A stretch of 64,000 bases of DNA from Virgibacillus siamensis. Its GTDB lineage: Bacteria; Bacillota; Bacilli; Bacillales; Amphibacillaceae. Shown here piece after piece: positions 50,129-58,094 of the stretch (within the stretch, counting starts at the first letter, position 1; each line of letters starts with the position of its first letter). A program made the translations under genes and the position numbers. The stretch spans positions 744,001-808,000 of the forward strand of contig NZ_FUIH01000007.1 of assembly GCF_900162695.1 (NCBI RefSeq). Reading direction: 5' to 3'. Under the pieces are notes generated by a model. It saw only the letters and a program-made list of their open reading frames with translations. It was not told the origin of the DNA and did no database searches.

Positions 50129-51823
50129 ATGAAAAAGGGAAAATTGAAATGGTCTCTTGCAGCTGCGCTAATCCTGTTCCTGGGGATGTTTCTTGCAGCA
50201 TGTGGCGGTGGCTCCGAAGATAAACAATCTTCCGGTGACACGAAAGCGTCAAAAAATACCGAGCTGGCCGACAAACAGGAATTGAATTTTGTCCGCAGCT
50301 CTGATTTGCCTACAGTTGATTTATCAATGGCTACAGATACAACATCATCAGAAGTTATTCAACGTACTCACCCGGGTCTTATCACATTCAAAAACAATAA
50401 AATGGTCCCGGAAATGGCCGCAGAAATGCCGGAAGTAAATGAAGATGGAACAGTTTATACTTTCAAGCTGCGTAAAGACGCTAAATGGTCAAACGGCGAT
50501 CCCTTGACTGCTAAAGATTTTGTGTTTGCTTGGCGTCGTCTGGTTGATCCGGACACTGCTTCACAATATGCCTATATTATGGGTGTAGCGAATGTTAAAA
50601 ATGCTGAAAAAATCCTGAACGATAAAAGTCCGATGTACGGCAAAGTGGAAAAACTGGGAGTGAAAGCAGTAGATAAGCACACGCTGCAAGTTACCCTGGA
50701 ATCACCAATTCCTTATTTCACGAGTTTAATGGCTTTTAACAAATTTGGTCCATTAAATGAGGAATTCGTTAAAAAACAAGGTGATAAATATGCCAAGGAA
50801 CCGGAAAATCTGTTGACGGTTGGTCCATATAAACTAACCAAATGGGAGCATGGTGTCGGCTGGACATTGGAGAAAAACAAAGATTACTATGCGGCAGATG
50901 AAGTGAATATCACTAAAGCAACTTTTAAAGTGGTAAAAGAAAAGAACACGCAATTGAGCCTGTATAAATCCGATGACATTCAAGTAAATGGTTTGTCTGC
51001 TGAACAGGTAAATGCATATAAAGAGAAACCTGATTTTCATAATGTTCCCGGAAATTGTATGTTCTGGTGGGAGCTAAATGCTGAGAAAGTGCCGGAATTC
51101 AAGTATAAAAAAGTTCGTAAAGCAATGTCCCTGGTAATAAACCGCAAAGGACTTACAAGCGTATTATTAAACAACGGTTCCATTCCTGCAACACACGTGG
51201 TTCCGAAAGACTTTACACAAGGACCGGCCGGAAAAGGATTCCACGAAGGACAGGATGAATTCCTGACTGGTGGTGTAGAAGAAGCGAAAAAGCTTTGGAA
51301 AGAAGCGAAAAAAGAACACGGCTTCGATAAATTGGAAATTACTTTCTTATCGACAGATGGAGATCTTGCCGGGCAGGCTGCTGAATTCATGGCAAATCAG
51401 CTGGAACAATTGGATGGCATGAAAGTAAACATCAAAAAATTGCCATGGAACGCATACCTGGAGCATGTTAACTCAGGTAGCCACGAGCTTGATGGTTCAT
51501 CCGGATGGTGCCCGGACTACAAAGATCCAATGACTTTCTTAGGCTATTGGCACAGTGATGGCCCGAACGATGCAAATGGTATTGAGCGTGAGAAATATGA
51601 TAAATTGATTGAAAAAGCACGAAATCTTGCTAAACAGCAGAAAGAAAAAGAACGCTGGGAAGTACTGCAAAAAGCTGAAAAGGTATTGATCGAGAATGCA
51701 ATTGCTATTCCAACCTATCAAAAAGGCAGCGCAATGCTTGTCAAACCGTATGTAGAGGGAATTGCTTTCCAAAACTTCGGTCTTGATACCTATTTCAGAG
51801 AAGCAAAAGTTTATAAGCATTAA
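50129..51823 (+). CDS. Oligopeptide-binding lipoprotein (OppA/DppE type), orphan
   Basis: The 564-residue family 5 extracellular receptor takes up oligopeptides. It starts with a lipoprotein signal peptide with lipobox LAAC (Cys at about 25) and a Ser/Lys-rich linker. The body has DPATA-type fold marks: TYTFKLRKDAKWSNGDPLTAKDF (a family hallmark, read as two adjacent blocks), YIMGVANVKNAEKIL, and the final region DKLIEKARNLAKQQKEKERWEVL with IAIPTYQKGSA. The ATG at 50129 is used; GGAGGG is nine bases before it. No permease or ATPase genes are adjacent, so it is an orphan receptor. Confidence 0.92.
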   Translation: MKKGKLKWSLAAALILFLGMFLAACGGGSEDKQSSGDTKASKNTELADKQELNFVRSSDLPTVDLSMATDTTSSEVIQRTHPGLITFKNNKMVPEMAAEMPEVNEDGTVYTFKLRKDAKWSNGDPLTAKDFVFAWRRLVDPDTASQYAYIMGVANVKNAEKILNDKSPMYGKVEKLGVKAVDKHTLQVTLESPIPYFTSLMAFNKFGPLNEEFVKKQGDKYAKEPENLLTVGPYKLTKWEHGVGWTLEKNKDYYAADEVNITKATFKVVKEKNTQLSLYKSDDIQVNGLSAEQVNAYKEKPDFHNVPGNCMFWWELNAEKVPEFKYKKVRKAMSLVINRKGLTSVLLNNGSIPATHVVPKDFTQGPAGKGFHEGQDEFLTGGVEEAKKLWKEAKKEHGFDKLEITFLSTDGDLAGQAAEFMANQLEQLDGMKVNIKKLPWNAYLEHVNSGSHELDGSSGWCPDYKDPMTFLGYWHSDGPNDANGIEREKYDKLIEKARNLAKQQKEKERWEVLQKAEKVLIENAIAIPTYQKGSAMLVKPYVEGIAFQNFGLDTYFREAKVYKH

Positions 51824-51835
51824 TTATTGAAGATA

Positions 51836-51876
51836 AACGGGCATTCATGTGAAATCACATGAGTGCCCGTTTTTTC
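51836..51876 (+). terminator. Terminator after the OppA-type gene
   Basis: AACGGGCATTCATGTGA pairs with TCACATGAGTGCCCGTT (51836-51852 with 51855-51871), followed by TTTTC; one G-T pair only. Confidence 0.93.
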
Positions 51877-51966
51877 TTGCAGGATAAATTGGATATATGT
51901 CGAAAAGGTAATGTGGCTGATGGTTTACAAGACAATAATGTAATCTTTCAATTGGGAGGAAATCTA

Positions 51967-52392
51967 ATGAAGGAAATATTAAAAAGAGTGGGGACAACAT
52001 ATCTTCCGGTATCAGATGTGGAAGAATCTGCAAAATGGTATACGAGCAAGCTGGGGGCGGAAGTGAATTATCAGGATACAGATAAGGCGATTTTAAATTT
52101 TGCTGATCAAAGCTTTTTTCTAGTTCGAGCAAAAACGGGAGAGAATGCGAATTTTTATGATGTTCATGGAACAGAGTGTTTTTCCATTACCTTTGAAGTG
52201 GATGGTGCGGAGGCTTTGAAAATGTTGCGAAATGATTTATTTACGAAAGGTGTGCGAGTCGGTGAAATCGAGGATCGCGGTCATTCCGGCAATAATTTTG
52301 TGTTTTACGACTCGGATGGAAATAAGTTTGATGTATGGAGTGAGTTGAGTCCAACGTTCAAAAGGATTTACCGGCTGGAGCATGAATCGTAA
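51967..52392 (+). CDS. VOC-family (glyoxalase-like) protein
   Basis: The 141-residue protein has the paired beta-alpha-beta-beta-beta units of the VOC superfamily: YLPVSDVEESAKWYTSKLGAEV at the start and a second half with FVFYDSDGNKFDVWSEL. Metal-ligand positions are partly filled (Glu near 135, His near 65), so an enzymatic role is possible but unproven. ATG 51967 has a GGGAGGA site; the frame extends upstream into the terminator and is not used. Confidence 0.82.
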   Translation: MKEILKRVGTTYLPVSDVEESAKWYTSKLGAEVNYQDTDKAILNFADQSFFLVRAKTGENANFYDVHGTECFSITFEVDGAEALKMLRNDLFTKGVRVGEIEDRGHSGNNFVFYDSDGNKFDVWSELSPTFKRIYRLEHES

Positions 52393-52495
52393 GGGTAGTA
52401 ATTCAAAAAAGGGAATGTTCGGAGCGATGCTGCGTCAAATGGGACAGGCCGGTGCATCATCCGATTATATTTATTACTTGTACGATATGAGATGA
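52382..52495 (+). CDS. Possible 37-residue peptide overlapping the VOC gene end
   Basis: An ATG at 52382 overlaps the last four codons of the VOC gene in another frame and opens a 37-codon frame that stops two bases before the convergent SLAP gene ends. The sequence has a basic start (NRKGSNSKKG), a small helix GAMLRQMGQAG and a tyrosine-rich end SSDYIYYLYDMR that looks protein-like. The ribosome site (TGGAG next to the ATG) is too close to be convincing; coupling to the VOC gene could replace it. I do not recognise the family. Confidence 0.35.
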   Translation: MNRKGSNSKKGMFGAMLRQMGQAGASSDYIYYLYDMR

Positions 52496-52496
52496 T

Positions 52497-52874
52497 TCAG
52501 TTTTTCAAGAATAATTCACCGTTGGGGATTTCGTAATCTCCTTCATAATGGCCTTGCGGAAAAATAAACGTCCAGGGTGTGCTGGTCTTTGATTTACACG
52601 TGAAAGGCAACGAAAACCTGTGTTCAGCCATTTTTGAGCTATTTGTGTATAAGACAATTTTTTCCTTATTCCATGTTACTTCCGCTTCGCCGATGTTGTG
52701 GATCAGTACTGTTACCAGCAGGTTCCCGCGGTGATTTTTTGCCTGCCATAGCGGTGTGAACTGTATAATCTTGTCCGGTTTCAGGGTTGCAAGCTCAAAT
52801 GATTGTTTTATGGTATGCCGATCCTTTTCGGAAAGTGTACTATCCCATGCAGGATGAAATTGGAGAGTTTGCAA
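52497..52874 (-). CDS. SLAP-domain protein
   Basis: The 125-residue protein is a single SLAP domain, a repeat unit found in proteins linked to the accessory Sec system and S-layer of Bacillales. Recognised segments are HPAWDSTLSEKDRHTIKQSF near the start, FTPLWQAKNHRGNLLVTVLIH in the centre, and TPWTFIFPQGHYEGDYEIPNG near the end. No signal peptide is present. Its role is unknown; accessory Sec (secA2/secY2) genes are not in the window. ATG 52874 has an AAAGGAGGT site. Confidence 0.85.
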   Translation of the reverse strand: MQTLQFHPAWDSTLSEKDRHTIKQSFELATLKPDKIIQFTPLWQAKNHRGNLLVTVLIHNIGEAEVTWNKEKIVLYTNSSKMAEHRFSLPFTCKSKTSTPWTFIFPQGHYEGDYEIPNGELFLKN

Positions 52875-53104
52875 AAGGTTACCTCCTTTAATTTAAATAA
52901 TCACAGTTTTAGTCGAAACTTTCCTTAATGGCAACAGATTAGCTTATTCTTTAATTATAGTGCATAAGCTTGGCAGGGGAAAGGATGATGGATTTGCCTG
53001 CCAATGATTGCTTATTACTGAGAATAAGCCGTTCGAACTTGGACAGAAATAAAGTAAGCATACAACTTATAAATAATGCAATGTTCGAATGGGAGGTCAT
53101 TGAT

Positions 53105-53380
53105 ATGACACATCAATCCCTGCATGCGCAGCTGCAGCAGGCGAGCCGGCAGATACAGGAAGCACAAGAAGCTGCACGTCAGGCGCAAGGTTCCAATGAA
53201 CAACTCCTGAATCAGGCAGGTCAGCTGTTGGATCAGGCTCAGCATGATTTGGAGCATGCGCAAAATCAAGCTGGAACAGAGGCAACAGAGAACGCACAAT
53301 TCCAGCAGGCGTATGAACAACTTCATGATACGCGTCAGCAGGTACAGGAAGCACAGCAAAATAATCGAGATGTTTTATGA
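53105..53380 (+). CDS. Gln-rich coiled-coil protein of unknown function
   Basis: The 91-residue protein is nearly all helix with heptad-like repeats (LHAQLQQASRQIQEAQEAAR, LLNQAGQLLDQAQHDLEHAQ) and about a quarter Gln. It has no signal peptide or membrane span. ATG 53105 is used because GGGAGGT precedes it; the frame is open upstream without a site. It is single and followed by a perfect bidirectional hairpin. I do not recognise the family. Confidence 0.7.
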   Translation: MTHQSLHAQLQQASRQIQEAQEAARQAQGSNEQLLNQAGQLLDQAQHDLEHAQNQAGTEATENAQFQQAYEQLHDTRQQVQEAQQNNRDVL

Positions 53381-53424
53381 CTAAAAAGCACAAGCCTTCC
53401 TATAAGGGTCTTGTGCTTTTTAGT
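53381..53424. terminator. Terminator after the coiled-coil gene
   Basis: CTAAAAAGCACAAG (53381-53394) pairs with CTTGTGCTTTTTAG (53411-53424); the T-tract is in the 3' arm. Confidence 0.88.
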
Positions 53425-53528
53425 TGAAAATCATACCAGCGTATGGTGCATCTCCGTCTCCAGACAGAGTAAACCGTTCGTGATCCATGATAAAATAGAG
53501 ACAAATAACAGAGACGGGGTGGAGATGA

Positions 53529-54413
53529 ATGCATTTATTAGGTTCAAAGATGAAAATGGTGCACGAAACGAAAGTGATTGCTGGAGGGGGAGTAGAAGCC
53601 ATCAGAATTCAGGCAAATCCGGCAGATATAAATGTGTCAGTCGGAACCGGGGATGATATTCACGTATTGCTGGAAGGTAAAATCAGTGAAAGTATTGCAA
53701 ATAAGCTTGAATTTAGTGTGCAGCAAAATGGTGGTATCCTTGATATCGATATTATTAAACATCAGGGAAAGTTTTTTGGAGTAATGGCGACAAATCTTAG
53801 TCTGCACGTTACGGTTCCTCCCAAGATCTATGATGATTTCCATGTGACGTCATCTTCAGGTGATTGTGTGGTCAATAATATCGAAACAAAATCATATACC
53901 GGCATTGCTTCATCCGGCAACCATATTGCTGCCCGTCTTCGCGTTACAGGAAGACTGATGCTGAAAGCTTCGAGTGGGGATATGCTTGTCAAAAACTGTC
54001 ATGCTGATTCAGTTATGGCTTGGGTAAGCAGCGGGTCTGTCCATATAAGAGACCTTACCAGCAAGCAAGCGAAATATGAGGCATCATCCGGTGAAATTGT
54101 TCTTCACACGGATCAGCTGGAAGGAAGCACAGAATGTAAAGTATCAAGCGGGAACATACGTATTCGCGGCAAATCGTTCAGTGGTGATCTGGATTGCCGG
54201 GCAACAAGCGGTAATGTGAATATTGACAGTGATGCATACCCGGAAAATTTGCGTGTTGACTGCCGGGTTACATCCGGCAGCAGAAAGGTTCGGATCGGAG
54301 GATTAACGGCTACGGAAAAACAGAAAAACAGTTTCTCCGGGGTAAGAGGAGATGCGAAAGCCAACTCGATATGTGCTGTCACCACCTCAGGGAATATTTC
54401 AATTATGGACTGA
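53529..54413 (+). CDS. DUF4097-type beta-helix protein
   Basis: The 294-residue protein has the DUF4097 pattern of repeated short beta strands with the word SSG: TSSSGDCVVNN, ASSGNHIAARL, ASSGDMLVKN, VSSGSVHIRD, ASSGEIVLHT, VSSGNIRIRG and ATSGNVNIDS. This gives a right-handed beta-helix-like stack of about eight rungs. Such proteins are often cytoplasmic or membrane partners of DUF1700/PadR systems, but no such gene is adjacent. There is no signal peptide. ATG 53529 has GGGTGGAG with a short spacer; ATG 53550 is an alternative. Confidence 0.83.
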   Translation: MHLLGSKMKMVHETKVIAGGGVEAIRIQANPADINVSVGTGDDIHVLLEGKISESIANKLEFSVQQNGGILDIDIIKHQGKFFGVMATNLSLHVTVPPKIYDDFHVTSSSGDCVVNNIETKSYTGIASSGNHIAARLRVTGRLMLKASSGDMLVKNCHADSVMAWVSSGSVHIRDLTSKQAKYEASSGEIVLHTDQLEGSTECKVSSGNIRIRGKSFSGDLDCRATSGNVNIDSDAYPENLRVDCRVTSGSRKVRIGGLTATEKQKNSFSGVRGDAKANSICAVTTSGNISIMD

Positions 54414-54544
54414 TGTAATACAGCATGGTAAACGGAACTTGGCAAACATCGGGAAAGTTAGCCGCCCTCTATCTATTTGCAGTATATTTTGTTAAAATAA
54501 AAGAAATTAATGGTCGCGAACATGCGGAATGGTGGTGATTTACG

Positions 54545-55423
54545 ATGAGTGCTCTATTCTCCAATTATGCTTGGTATGAACTGATCGGACCTGTCAGTCT
54601 TGTGACAGCAGCTCTGCTTTGTTATTGGTATATACATTCCATCATTAAGTCGTCACAGTTCAACGCGACAACGACACAGAAGACGTATTTCTTTACGGCA
54701 GTTATACTTTTTTATCTTGTCGAAGGAACGCCGTTTGCCGTTATTGCGGATGAATTTCTGTTCAGTGCATTGTCCCTGCAAATTTCCTTGTTGTGTTTTG
54801 TTGCGGTCCCACTGTTTATTCTAAGCCTGCCGAAGCAGTATTTGTCTGTTTATTTCTGGCATCACAAACGGTCCAAAATTGCTAAACTGGTGTTTGCGCA
54901 TCCTTGGCCCCTGGCAGTAGCATTTAATGGGCTTGTAACAATATTTTTTATTCCATCATTTTTTAATATCATTCATGATGTTATGTTTTTACAATTTTTC
55001 TGTGAAATACTATTGATAACACTTGCCTTTCTTACATGGTGGATCATTATTCAGCCATCAGGCGAAATATCTGACCACAGTTATTTCATGCGGGCTGCTT
55101 ACGTTTTTTTTACAGCGTTGTTTCTGATGCCGATTGGGATTTTCCTGCTTGTTGTACAGGATCCACACTACACATCTTACACAGCAGTTTCCGGTGAATT
55201 GATACCCGCGTTGACGGCTGTTTACGATCAGCAGCTTGCAGGCGGTCTGCTGAAATTTCTGCAGCTGACAAGTTATTCCATTGCGTTGTTCTATCTTTTA
55301 AAAATGTGGGGCCTTCGGGAAGAAGAAAATGAGGGCAAGGTTGACGAAGACAGACGGGTTGTTCAAGGCATTGTTATTAAGCTGAATGATCGTAACCGGC
55401 GAAATAAAGGGAAAAAAAGATAA
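54545..55423 (+). CDS. ctaG: Cytochrome c oxidase assembly factor CtaG
   Basis: The 292-residue membrane protein, with about seven spans, matches the caa3_CtaG family, needed in Bacillus for copper insertion into cytochrome caa3 oxidase. Marks are FYLVEGTPFAVIADEF in span 2, HPWPLAVAFNGLVTIFF, and the C-terminal DQQLAGGLLKFLQL segment. A cluster of His and aromatic residues faces the membrane surface. It lies 6 kb from the qox genes, not within a cta cluster as in B. subtilis. GGTGGTG precedes the ATG. Confidence 0.9.
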   Translation: MSALFSNYAWYELIGPVSLVTAALLCYWYIHSIIKSSQFNATTTQKTYFFTAVILFYLVEGTPFAVIADEFLFSALSLQISLLCFVAVPLFILSLPKQYLSVYFWHHKRSKIAKLVFAHPWPLAVAFNGLVTIFFIPSFFNIIHDVMFLQFFCEILLITLAFLTWWIIIQPSGEISDHSYFMRAAYVFFTALFLMPIGIFLLVVQDPHYTSYTAVSGELIPALTAVYDQQLAGGLLKFLQLTSYSIALFYLLKMWGLREEENEGKVDEDRRVVQGIVIKLNDRNRRNKGKKR

Positions 55424-55426
55424 TAT

Positions 55427-55482
55427 GTCACCAAACTCTTTTCGAACTTTGTGATTCGGAAGGGGGTTGGTGGCATTTTTTC
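55427..55482 (+). terminator. Terminator after ctaG
   Basis: GTCACCAAACTCTT (55427-55440) pairs with AGGGGGTTGGTGGC (55461-55474) with some G-U pairs, followed by ATTTTTTC. Confidence 0.75.
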
Positions 55483-55546
55483 TGCCATGTGATAAACTGA
55501 AAACATAAGTTAATAGATTGGAATACTTGAAAAAGGAAGGGATAGA

Positions 55547-56242
55547 ATGAAACGTGCAGGAATCGTAGGCGGCCTGGGTCCGGAATCCACAGTAGATTAT
55601 TACCAGTCTTTCATTCGCAAGTATCAGGACCGGATGGGAACTAAGCAGACATTGCCGGAGCTTTTTATTAACAGTATCAATATGTATAATATCTTTCAGT
55701 ATATTAGTGAGGATCGATTTGGTGATCTTGTTGAATATGTTGCAAGTGCAGCTGTGAAGCTGGAGGACATTGGCGCTGATTTTGTTGTTGTGTCCGCCAA
55801 TACGCCGCATATCGTATTTGATGAAGTGCGGGAAAAAGTCAATATACCGATGATCAGTATTGTGGAAGCAACGTTTGATAAATCTGAAGAACTGGGCTTG
55901 AAGAATGTTGGATTACTGGGAACGAAGTTTACGATGGAACATGAGTTTTTCAAAAAACCGTTTCAAACGGGCGACAAAAAAATTGTTGTGCCAAGTAAGA
56001 CAGATCAGCAGTTTATCCACCAGCGTATTGTGGAGGAACTGGAAAATGGCATTGTCAATCCTGATACAAAGCAGGACTTCTTGAATATTGTTGGTAAAAT
56101 GATTACTGATGAGAACCTGGATGGGTTGATTCTGGGATGTACAGAACTTCCGATGATTTTGAAAGATGAAGATGTGGAAATACCATTATTGAATACTACC
56201 GAAATTCATGTTGATAAAATGGTGGAACAATTATTTAACTAG
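55547..56242 (+). CDS. Aspartate/glutamate racemase-family protein (RacX/YgeA-like)
   Basis: This is a 231-residue PLP-independent racemase-family protein. It starts with RAGIVGGLGPESTVDYY and has IGADFVVVSANTPHIVFDEV (about 75-94) and DGLILGCTELPMIL (about 187-200). The second catalytic Cys (GCTE) is present, but the first, expected before NTPH, is replaced (VVSANTPH), as in the RacX/YgeA subgroup with altered specificity. It may racemise non-canonical amino acids, or act as another enzyme of the family. AAGGAAGG precedes the ATG. Confidence 0.86.
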   Translation: MKRAGIVGGLGPESTVDYYQSFIRKYQDRMGTKQTLPELFINSINMYNIFQYISEDRFGDLVEYVASAAVKLEDIGADFVVVSANTPHIVFDEVREKVNIPMISIVEATFDKSEELGLKNVGLLGTKFTMEHEFFKKPFQTGDKKIVVPSKTDQQFIHQRIVEELENGIVNPDTKQDFLNIVGKMITDENLDGLILGCTELPMILKDEDVEIPLLNTTEIHVDKMVEQLFN

Positions 56243-56300
56243 CATACTAAAGGGTGTGAATCGGGATTGGTTTACACCTTTTAAAGGTGAGGATGTGCGC

Positions 56301-56912
56301 ATGTTAATCTCCAGCTTGGATAGTGAAAAGCTGACCGATCAACAGGTTAGCCGTTTGTTATATGATGGAGTGGAAGATGACGGAAGAAATGGTGAATGTA
56401 TTTTTGTTGCGGGGAGCAGTAAAGCTGCACAGTATCGTTTACCGAAAGCTGTCGAACTCTATAAAAATGGCAGGGCCGCCAAAATGCTGTTTTCCGGTGG
56501 TGTCAGATGGGAAGGACAGGATTATCCGGAAGCGTTGATGCTGAAGCATGAAGCGTTAAAGTATGGGGTAGCTGACGGAGATATATTACTTGAAGATATC
56601 TCGATGCATACCAAAGAAAATGTGCTTGCGTCATTGCTGGTAATGGATCGGGCTTTTTATCTGCACAATATAAACAGGCTTCTTATAGTTACCGGTTCGT
56701 ATCACATGCGCAGGCTGCACTTGACGATGAAAACCTATATGCCGGAATGGATTGATTATTCCTTATGCCCGGTTAATGACAAATGGACCCGGCAAGATAA
56801 CTGGTATAAAACTAAAATTGGCAGAAAACGGGCGAAAACAGAGTGTGAAAAGCTGCTCCATTATGTGAAAATGGGTGTTCTCGTTGATGAAAACATACGG
56901 TTTAATGATTAA
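56301..56912 (+). CDS. YdcF-like (DUF218) protein
   Basis: The 203-residue protein matches the DUF218/YdcF family, with a Rossmann-like fold: CIFVAGSSKAAQYRLPKAVELY, AKMLFSGGVRWEGQDYPEA, EDISMHTKENVLASLLV and VTGSYHMRRLHLTMK. This subset is a cytoplasmic form with no membrane anchor; related SanA proteins are anchored. Its role is unknown, although some relatives bind SAM. ATG 56301 is chosen for the AGGTGAGG site eight bases upstream; the open frame runs back to 56208, overlapping the racemase gene. Confidence 0.82.
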   Translation: MLISSLDSEKLTDQQVSRLLYDGVEDDGRNGECIFVAGSSKAAQYRLPKAVELYKNGRAAKMLFSGGVRWEGQDYPEALMLKHEALKYGVADGDILLEDISMHTKENVLASLLVMDRAFYLHNINRLLIVTGSYHMRRLHLTMKTYMPEWIDYSLCPVNDKWTRQDNWYKTKIGRKRAKTECEKLLHYVKMGVLVDENIRFND

Positions 56913-56922
56913 ACATGACAAA

Positions 56923-56991
56923 GAGGCTGGGGCAAAAGTGTCTTATCCAAAGAAAAACCTCTTTAATTGCACGTTTTTGGTTGTCCCAGCC
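56923..56991. repeat. GGCTGGGACA-type inverted-repeat element, copy 3 (inverted)
   Basis: It starts GAGGCTGGGGCAAAAGTGTC and ends TTGTCCCAGCC. Read on the minus strand it matches the right end of copy 1, including TTTTTCTTTGGATAA. It lies between convergent genes and probably terminates both transcripts. Confidence 0.82.
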
Positions 56992-57005
56992 ATTTGGCTT
57001 TTATA

Positions 57006-57893
57006 TTACAACAAACGTATCTGCATCTTTTCAGAAATTTGCTCACGGTACCGATCAAATTGGCTGATTCCCTTAAAGTTTGCCAGCAGCCCCTGGATGA
57101 CAAATTCTTTTGCATCTGTCTTCTTGACTTCCTGTAGCAGATAATCAATCACTTCTTGCAATTCACTTTTCTTTTCCGCTTCAAGATCGAATTCATGCAG
57201 CATAGCCTGCATTTCCAGCAAATTGTCAATTACAACCTCTTTTTTTGTTTCTTCGGGTAAACAGATATCTGCAAAGGCTGCCTTCATTTTTTGATCCGTT
57301 ATTATTGCTGGCCGCTTGCTATCCAGCAGGTTTTTGGCCGTTTCATCAATACGTTCCACGATAAACACTGCCAGTTCTGTGATATCCACTTCGACATTAC
57401 CACTAAGCAAAATCTGAAAGTAACGATTCTTGATTCCTTCATAAATGATCCCCAGGTCGTGAACATATGGTGTAATTGCTTCACCATATATAGCGGCAAA
57501 ATTGTTTTTATGCCATTGGGAAATTTCATATTCTTTAGCCTTTACGAGTTCAAAAAGTTCTTTATTAAGTGTGAAAGCCTGTTCTTTCAATTGTGTCAAT
57601 ATAAAATTACGGTGTTTCATTATGATATGGAACTGCACTTCCACCTGACGTATAAAATTATCCCTTGGACTTGATTGCTCATCGATAACATCCCGGACTT
57701 TATCCTGTATCAGATTATGATAATATTTAAAGATTTCAATGAAAAGCTCATCCTTTGATCGAAAATGCAGGTAAAAAGCGCCTTTGGATAATTCACTTTT
57801 TTTGGCTATTTCTTCTATAGAGGTGGCATAAAATCCTTTATCAGCAAAAAGTTCAATAGCTGTTTCAATAATATTTTTCTTCTTTTCGTTCAT
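57006..57893 (-). CDS. yerO: TetR-family regulator of the RND pump (YerO-like)
   Basis: The 295-residue protein has an N-terminal TetR helix-turn-helix (residues 8-47, with ELFADKGFYATSIEEIAKK and LSKGAFYLHFRSKDEL) and an unusually long helical ligand domain, the size of B. subtilis YerO. As there, it is divergent from an RND pump gene (swrC). Two near-identical palindromes flank the shared regulatory region and are likely its operators. Start ATG at 57893. The ligand is probably a substrate of the pump. Confidence 0.9.
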   Translation of the reverse strand: MNEKKKNIIETAIELFADKGFYATSIEEIAKKSELSKGAFYLHFRSKDELFIEIFKYYHNLIQDKVRDVIDEQSSPRDNFIRQVEVQFHIIMKHRNFILTQLKEQAFTLNKELFELVKAKEYEISQWHKNNFAAIYGEAITPYVHDLGIIYEGIKNRYFQILLSGNVEVDITELAVFIVERIDETAKNLLDSKRPAIITDQKMKAAFADICLPEETKKEVVIDNLLEMQAMLHEFDLEAEKKSELQEVIDYLLQEVKKTDAKEFVIQGLLANFKGISQFDRYREQISEKMQIRLL

Positions 57894-57917
57894 CGTTTCA
57901 CGACCTTTTTACGGTGA

Positions 57918-57931
57918 TGACTGATTGGTCA
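57918..57931. promoter_or_regulatory. Predicted TetR operator 1
   Basis: TGACTGATTGGTCA lies 25 bp before the yerO start. Its reverse complement, TGACCAATCAGTCA, differs from operator 2 at one base. The outer TGAC/GTCA half-sites are typical of TetR-family sites. Confidence 0.75.
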
Positions 57932-58013
57932 TAAGCAAGATAACCATTCAATATAAGCATCATCTTATCAAAAATTTAACAGCCATACAAGTTGTTTAAA
58001 TTACAAATATAGC

Positions 58014-58042
58014 TTGCATTGACGTAAGAAAAAGGGTATATT
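58014..58042 (+). promoter_or_regulatory. Promoter of swrC
   Basis: TTGCAT (58014-58019) and TATATT (58037-58042) with a 17-bp spacer place transcription start near 58049, just before operator 2 at 58054. Confidence 0.65.
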
Positions 58043-58053
58043 GGATAATGTTC

Positions 58054-58067
58054 TGACCAGTCAGTCA
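58054..58067. promoter_or_regulatory. Predicted TetR operator 2
   Basis: TGACCAGTCAGTCA lies just downstream of the predicted swrC start site, 136 bp from operator 1 and in inverse orientation to it. Binding here would block early transcription of the pump gene. Confidence 0.75.
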
Positions 58068-58094
58068 AAGAGTAACGAGGGAGTGGATTTTTTG

